DNA of 16,750 nucleotides from Chrysochromulina tobinii (Eukaryota > Haptophyta > Prymnesiales > Chrysochromulinaceae), in NCBI GenBank assembly GCA_001275005.1, contig JWZX01001784.1, forward strand, positions 1-16,750, written 5' to 3'. Below the pieces are notes generated by a model. The model did no database searches. It worked only from the letters and a program-made list of their open reading frames with translations, and was not told the DNA's origin. The translations under genes were made by a program, and so were the position numbers. This document shows positions 12,807-16,750 of this stretch, one piece after another. Each line of letters opens with the position of its first letter. Positions within the stretch are counted from its first letter, which is position 1.

Positions 12807-15527
12807 ATTGTTTGCCAGGAACGGCGGGCCGAAGCGGGTGATGAAGCGGTCGGTGCCCTCGATGTACTTCTCCACACGGGCCACCTTCCATGCAGAATCC
12901 TCGCGCATCTGCACGTTCAAGAGCCGGCCGACGAGCGAGAGGGGCGCGCTCCGCCGCAGCTGCACGCCCTCCGCCCGTCGTGCCGCTAGGCCGGCGGACT
13001 CTGGCCCGGCCGTCACAGCGGTCGCGGCGGCACGCCCCGTCTCGAGTGGCCGAACGTGCTTGCCTGCAACGCCCTGCTCCGAATCGCCGTCGTCGTAGTT
13101 GATGTCGAAGGTGCAGCCATCTGGATACACAGCGGAGATCGTACCCTTGTACCATTTCTTGTGACGAGGGTCTTCGGTCGCCATGTAGCGAGCCTCCACC
13201 CGTTGGCCAACGGCCAGAGCACTGCGGCCGCTCGATGCCGCCGACTGAGGCTGTGCTCCTGCCGCCCCTCCTGCCGTCCCTCCTGCCGTCTCCACAGCCT
13301 TCCCAGCCTCGCCCTGCATGGGCAGGACCTCCTCCTCCTCTTCCTCGTCGTCCTCCTCCTCGCCGTCCTTCTGCGGCGGCGGCGGCGCGGCCACCTCATC
13401 GGCCACATCGTCAGCCGTGAGGTCGACCGCCTCATTGGACGACGAGGCCACCGCCGCCGCTGCCGCCCTGGATGGTACCCGCCGAACCGACTGGGCAGAG
13501 CCCTTTGGCTGCTCCGGCGCGCCCGCGGGCGCCGGCGCGCCCGCCGCCTCACGCACGGTGCGCAACTTTTGCAATGCGTCGTTGCAGAGGTTGCGCAGCC
13601 TCTCGACGTCATGTTGGAGCTCCTCCATCGACATCACAACCTCGATCGGCCTTGAGGTACGCTTGCGCCCAGCCACGCCGCCAAAGGCCGCAGTCGCCGT
13701 CGCTGTGCCAGTGTCGGCGTGGCTCTTGGGCGCCGGGCTCGTCGGGTCGATGAGGAAGCGCCAGCGCGTGTGCACAAAGTGGAGAAGCTCGATGCGCTTG
13801 TCGCCGTCATCGTACACGACGACATGTGCCTCGTCCGCCGGCTTATACGCCCTCACCGTGCCGTTGTACCAGCGCTTGTCTTCCTCCCAGTACACTGTCA
13901 CGCGCCGGCCGACGATCTCGGCTCCATGGCCGTATGTAAGCTCACACTGGTCGCATCGAACCTTCCACTCGCAGAGTCCCGTCGATGGGTTGAAGATGGA
14001 AGCTACCTCGGCGTCGGTGGGCGTGCGCAGCGCCGCAGACGCGGCGGCGGAGTCTGCGGCGGGCAAGTGATGACCCTGAGGCGCTCCCGCATGGGCGACG
14101 GCCGGCGCGGGAGCGGCACTCGCGTCCGCCCGGGCGGGGGGGACAGAGGCCGGGGGGGCAGAGGCGGGGGCAGAGGCGGGGGCAGAGGCGGGGGCGGGGG
14201 CCGGGGGAGGTTTGAAGAGGAGGGTCTCCAGTTGCACTCTCGAATTGAGCTTGTTGCCCCCCGGCGGCCGCACACACATGTCCACATTATTGCCGTTCTT
14301 GCGAGGCTGACCGTCGATGTGCCAACCCGCTTGCGGTGTACCCTCTGCGAAGGTGAAGCGCTGGGCCTCGCCCGTCTCTCTAACCCTCTGGCGAATCGAG
14401 TCAAACTTGGCGACGATCGCATCCTTGTCAGCCTCTGACAGCTCACCTGCCACCGTGTCCGACCCCGCTTTCGCCATCGGTGGGTCGGAGTCGATGCGGG
14501 CAGCCTTCGCGGGGCGTGCAGTCGACGCCTCTACCTCGTCCACCGCCCGCCCCTCCTCTGCCTCCCCTACCGCCCCTACCGCTTCGGTGGGTGCCTCATC
14601 TCTGACCTGGCGAGCGCGCGCTGACTCGCGCTGCCTTTGGCGCTCCTCTCGAGCCTTCCGCGCCTCCTCATCCCTTCGATGCTCGTCCACCTTGGCCTGG
14701 GCTTGGAGGAATTCCTTCTGTAGCCTCGCCACCTCCGCCTCCGCCAGACGCACCGCCTTCTCGCGCTCGTTCGCCTCTCTGGACGCCTGCTTGTTTTGGC
14801 TCGCCTTGCGCTGCTGCTCCTGCAGCCTCGCCGACGCCTCCGCTGCCGCCGCATTCGTCGCCCCGTACGCCCCGTACACCGGCTGCTGCTGCCGAGGTAC
14901 GTTCGCTGAGGCGGCACGCGCGCTCGAGGCAGAGGGCGCCGCACCGGCACCCATTCTGGCGCCGGCACCGAGCGGAGCACCGGCAGCGGGTGACGCACCG
15001 GCGGTGAAGTTCTTGCTCTGCGTCCTTTCTCGCGCCGGAAGCCCGGGTGACACCGCGGCGGCGGGCCGAGCTGTGGAAGGGGCTGTGGCAGGTGCAGCGG
15101 CGGCGGCGGTGGCTTGCTTGGCAGCGTATGAGGCGCCAGGGCGGCTCGCGTCGTTCGTGAAGCCGCTGGGCACCGGCCTCGCAGATGCCCAGCCGCTAGT
15201 GTGGCCGTTGCTGCTGGATGTGCCGCACGTGCCGGGCGGGCGAGAAGCCCCGCTCGCGGGGGGGCGAGAAGTCTGCGGCGCAGACTTCTTGAGCTCTTCG
15301 AAAGCGCTCTTGACGATGGGGAAGGCGGTGTTCGAGAGCTCGTGGTGCGTCTTGTCGGGGTGAATTTCTTTCACGAGGTTGAAGTAGTGCTTTTTGACGT
15401 CTGCTTCCCCTTGCAAAGGTCCCTTGATCCCAAGAACCATGAGGCACATCTGCCGGCGGTTCAAACCTTCGCGCTTCCACACCTCGACGATGTAACGCAT
15501 CTTTGTGATGGTCTCATCCGAGGCCAT
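12807..15527 (-). CDS. J-domain/MBD-like/Tudor chromatin protein, exon 1 (N-terminal half)
   Basis: First exon, 907 codons from ATG 15527, the first in-frame ATG (the frame is open to 15698 without another). Approximate residues: a J-domain with the HPD motif at 56-58 between helix KKHYFNLVKEI and helix AFPIVKSAFEEL; an Ala/Pro/Ser linker; a charged coiled coil (233-308); an MBD-like segment (389-438, AGWHIDGQPRKNG then PPGGNKLNSRVQLETLL); Pro/Ala repeats; a Tudor-like module with YDDGD (536-593) preceded by a CxxC; a short coiled coil (631-663); VDLTADD, a candidate SUMO-interacting motif (about 701-707), followed by a Glu/Asp run; a second Tudor-like module with YDDGD (772-830); and a third related fold starting at 861 and continuing over the splice junction. 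Inferred role: nuclear reader/adaptor that could tie methylated DNA or histones to an HSP70 partner. The exact ligands are unknown. It is transcribed away from the sulfotransferase gene. Confidence 0.82.
14131..14216 (+). other. G-rich tract with many G-runs (possible G-quadruplex), template strand
   Basis: The plus strand carries more than seven runs of five to seven G within about 85 bp, including a gggggcagaggc unit repeated three times. It is the template strand of the J-domain gene and encodes Pro/Ala/Ser repeats on the minus strand. DNA G-quadruplex potential is inferred from run length only. Confidence 0.7.
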
Positions 15528-15870
15528 GGGTTTCAGCGCGAGGGAGACGGCAGTGCGCCCGACCAAGCTCTGTTCGCACGCGTGCTCTTTCGCAATCGCG
15601 CTGCAACGCGCTCGCGCGCGCCCGCAAGCCCCACGAATGTTGGCAATTTTGAGATCGTGCCTATTTTGGGAATGCGACGTGTTCGTGATGCCGCTCAATC
15701 ACCAATCAGTCATCGATGAAACACCGAATGGCGTCGAAAAGGACCGAGATTGCCATCGCAATCGCGCCCGGCCCGCGGTCTCGATCACGTGGCCGGGGAC
15801 CGCCGAAGGGGTCGGCCTCCCACCCTCCCTCATCCGCCGTGCAGGAGCGCATCCTTCGCGGCCACCTTTC
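15528..15870. promoter_or_regulatory. Divergent promoter between J-domain gene and sulfotransferase gene
   Basis: The region lies between the J-domain start codon and the most likely sulfotransferase start. It contains CACCAATCAG with a CCAAT box at 15702-15706 and an AT-richer patch at about 15640-15720. A GCGCGCGC run is at about 15612-15621. The right limit depends on which sulfotransferase ATG is used: 15637, 15688 or 15871. Confidence 0.5.
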
Positions 15871-16750
15871 ATGGGTATAGGCTCCTCCTCGCAACGTTTT
15901 GACGAGGCCAAGGAGCGCCAATGGTCGGCCGACATAGCCGAAATGAGGGTTCGCGTTGCCGCCTTGGATGCAGAGACAGACCACGAACGCTGGAACTTGC
16001 TGCTCAAATCTTTCGTAGCACTTGATCCAGACCTCAAGAATAGCAGCAAGAGCGTCTTCATACGACACCATCCAAATTTTGCACTCTGCTCACACGAGCA
16101 GAGTCCCGTCGAGCCCTTTGAGCACTTCTGTGGGATCGCTCAAGGTCGAAGCCGAAAGGGGTCGCTATCACACTGGAATGCATTGCTGCCGTCCCTCTTC
16201 ATCATCGGCAGCGTCAAGGCAGGCTCGACATCGTTGTGGTCGCATCTCGTAGATGCAACGGGCCGAGCCATCCTACCGGGCAGGCTCACGAGCAAGGGCG
16301 ACATCTCTCGCAAGGAGAAGGACTTCTTCGGTGATCCCAACATGTGGCGAAGAGGTCGGCACTTTTATGATAGGATCTGGCCACGGTGCCCTCGCCGGAC
16401 TTCGGCCCCATCGATCGCAATCGACGCCACGCCTGCATACCATGTGTGGCACGACGCGCCGAAGAACATGGTGACCTACTTTGGCGTGGCACCTTCGAGA
16501 CACCTCCGCTTCGTGTGGATGATGCGTGACCCCGTCGACAAGTTCTGGTCCTACTTCTGGGAGCTCAAGTCGTACAATGGCAGGATGTCATCCATGGACT
16601 TCGGCACCTTTTTGGAGCCCAAGCTCGCTCGCGTGCGGGAGTGTCAGAGCCTCGACCCGTCCACTCCATTGTGGCCGCCCTCGTTGCCGCCGCCCTTTGC
16701 CAACTGCGCTCCGCACCTCGACCACGGCCTGTATGAGCCTCAGATGCGTC
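15871..16750 (+). CDS. PAPS-dependent sulfotransferase, 3' end cut by window edge
   Basis: The frame is open to the last base, so the protein is incomplete (293 codons seen from 15871). The 5'-phosphosulfate-binding loop is FIIGSVKAGSTSLW (about residues 110-123, Lys116). The 3'-phosphate-binding motif is MRDPVDKFWSYFWEL (Arg219, Ser227). Between them is IDATPAYHVW, typical of the sulfotransferase fold. The enzyme would move sulfate from PAPS to a sugar or other acceptor, usually in the Golgi; the acceptor cannot be told. The frame is open upstream to a TAA at 15493-15495, so ATGs at 15637 or 15688 are alternatives. I prefer 15871 because a CCAAT box lies at 15702. The 15637 start gives only a weak hydrophobic N-terminus, and no clear membrane anchor is seen, so an upstream exon is possible. 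A sequon (NSS) lies about 65 residues before the PAPS loop by 15871 numbering. Confidence 0.85.
   Translation, partial: MGIGSSSQRFDEAKERQWSADIAEMRVRVAALDAETDHERWNLLLKSFVALDPDLKNSSKSVFIRHHPNFALCSHEQSPVEPFEHFCGIAQGRSRKGSLSHWNALLPSLFIIGSVKAGSTSLWSHLVDATGRAILPGRLTSKGDISRKEKDFFGDPNMWRRGRHFYDRIWPRCPRRTSAPSIAIDATPAYHVWHDAPKNMVTYFGVAPSRHLRFVWMMRDPVDKFWSYFWELKSYNGRMSSMDFGTFLEPKLARVRECQSLDPSTPLWPPSLPPPFANCAPHLDHGLYEPQMR

Noticed and set aside
15528-15698. Non-ATG extension of the J-domain gene to 15698, and of the left-hand gene to 145
   Set aside because: These use TTG and GTG codons. Eukaryotic initiation normally uses ATG, and ATGs at 15527 and 163 directly precede plausible protein.
15706-16071. 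Minus-strand frame opposite the sulfotransferase N-terminal part
   Set aside because: The plus-strand frame is continuous with a clear PAPS-binding domain. The minus frame has no domain and would lie in the divergent promoter.
1-16750. Giant-virus or bacterial origin of the segment
   Set aside because: CW, PHD, SANT, chromo, MBD-like and JmjC modules together, a spliceosomal intron, divergent CCAAT promoters and large low-complexity linkers fit a nuclear genome. I saw no capsid, polymerase or operon structure.
1-16750. tRNA, rRNA or transposable-element genes
   Set aside because: No cloverleaf, rRNA-like stretch, transposase or reverse-transcriptase motif was seen on either strand.

Overview
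This window looks like nuclear DNA of a GC-rich unicellular eukaryote. The evidence is very long open frames packed with eukaryote-only chromatin domains (JmjN/JmjC, PHD, CW, chromodomain, SANT, SET, CXXC, Tudor), one clear GT-AG intron, Ala/Gly/Ser/Pro-rich low-complexity linkers, and no bacterial ribosome binding sites. The style (YDDGD-type Tudor modules, few introns, GC-rich simple repeats inside genes) recalls haptophyte or other marine algal genomes. That placement is an impression, not a result.

Layout, left to right. (1) 163-1434 (+): an unrecognised protein whose asparagines lie almost entirely in N-glycosylation sequons; it is probably secreted or luminal and its 5' end may be missing. 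(2) 1732-3756 (-): a KDM4/JMJD2-type JmjN-JmjC histone demethylase with two PHD fingers and a decayed zinc module at its 3' end. (3) 3757-3919: a short, AT-richer divergent promoter. (4) 3920-9730 (+): a 1,936-residue SET methyltransferase carrying many reader modules (zinc finger, Tudor, CW, chromodomain, two GRF-like fingers, SET, SANT, PHD, coiled coil, zinc ribbon, half CXXC). (5) 9731-10241: a convergent intergenic stretch with four CACGTG palindromes and an inverted repeat. (6) 10242-15527 (-): one two-exon gene for a roughly 1,727-residue protein with a J-domain, an MBD-like region, Tudor-like modules and a zinc finger. Its two reading frames are joined by a 102-nt GT-AG intron. (7) 15528-15870: a second divergent promoter with a CCAAT box. 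(8) about 15871 to the right edge (+): a PAPS-dependent sulfotransferase cut by the window end.

The centre of the window is therefore a cluster of three chromatin genes: an eraser (KDM4-like), a writer with many readers (SET), and a reader/adaptor (J-domain/MBD-like/Tudor). The first two share a bidirectional promoter. The first and third share a homologous zinc module, intact in one and broken in the other. The most useful observations are the eraser/writer head-to-head pair, the J-domain-MBD-like-Tudor fusion, an intron whose two ends carry the same exon-like 18-mer and whose inside is a 33-bp tandem duplication, and the double Cys-to-Arg plus frameshift decay at the demethylase 3' end. All functions are inferred from motifs read by eye; no search was run.
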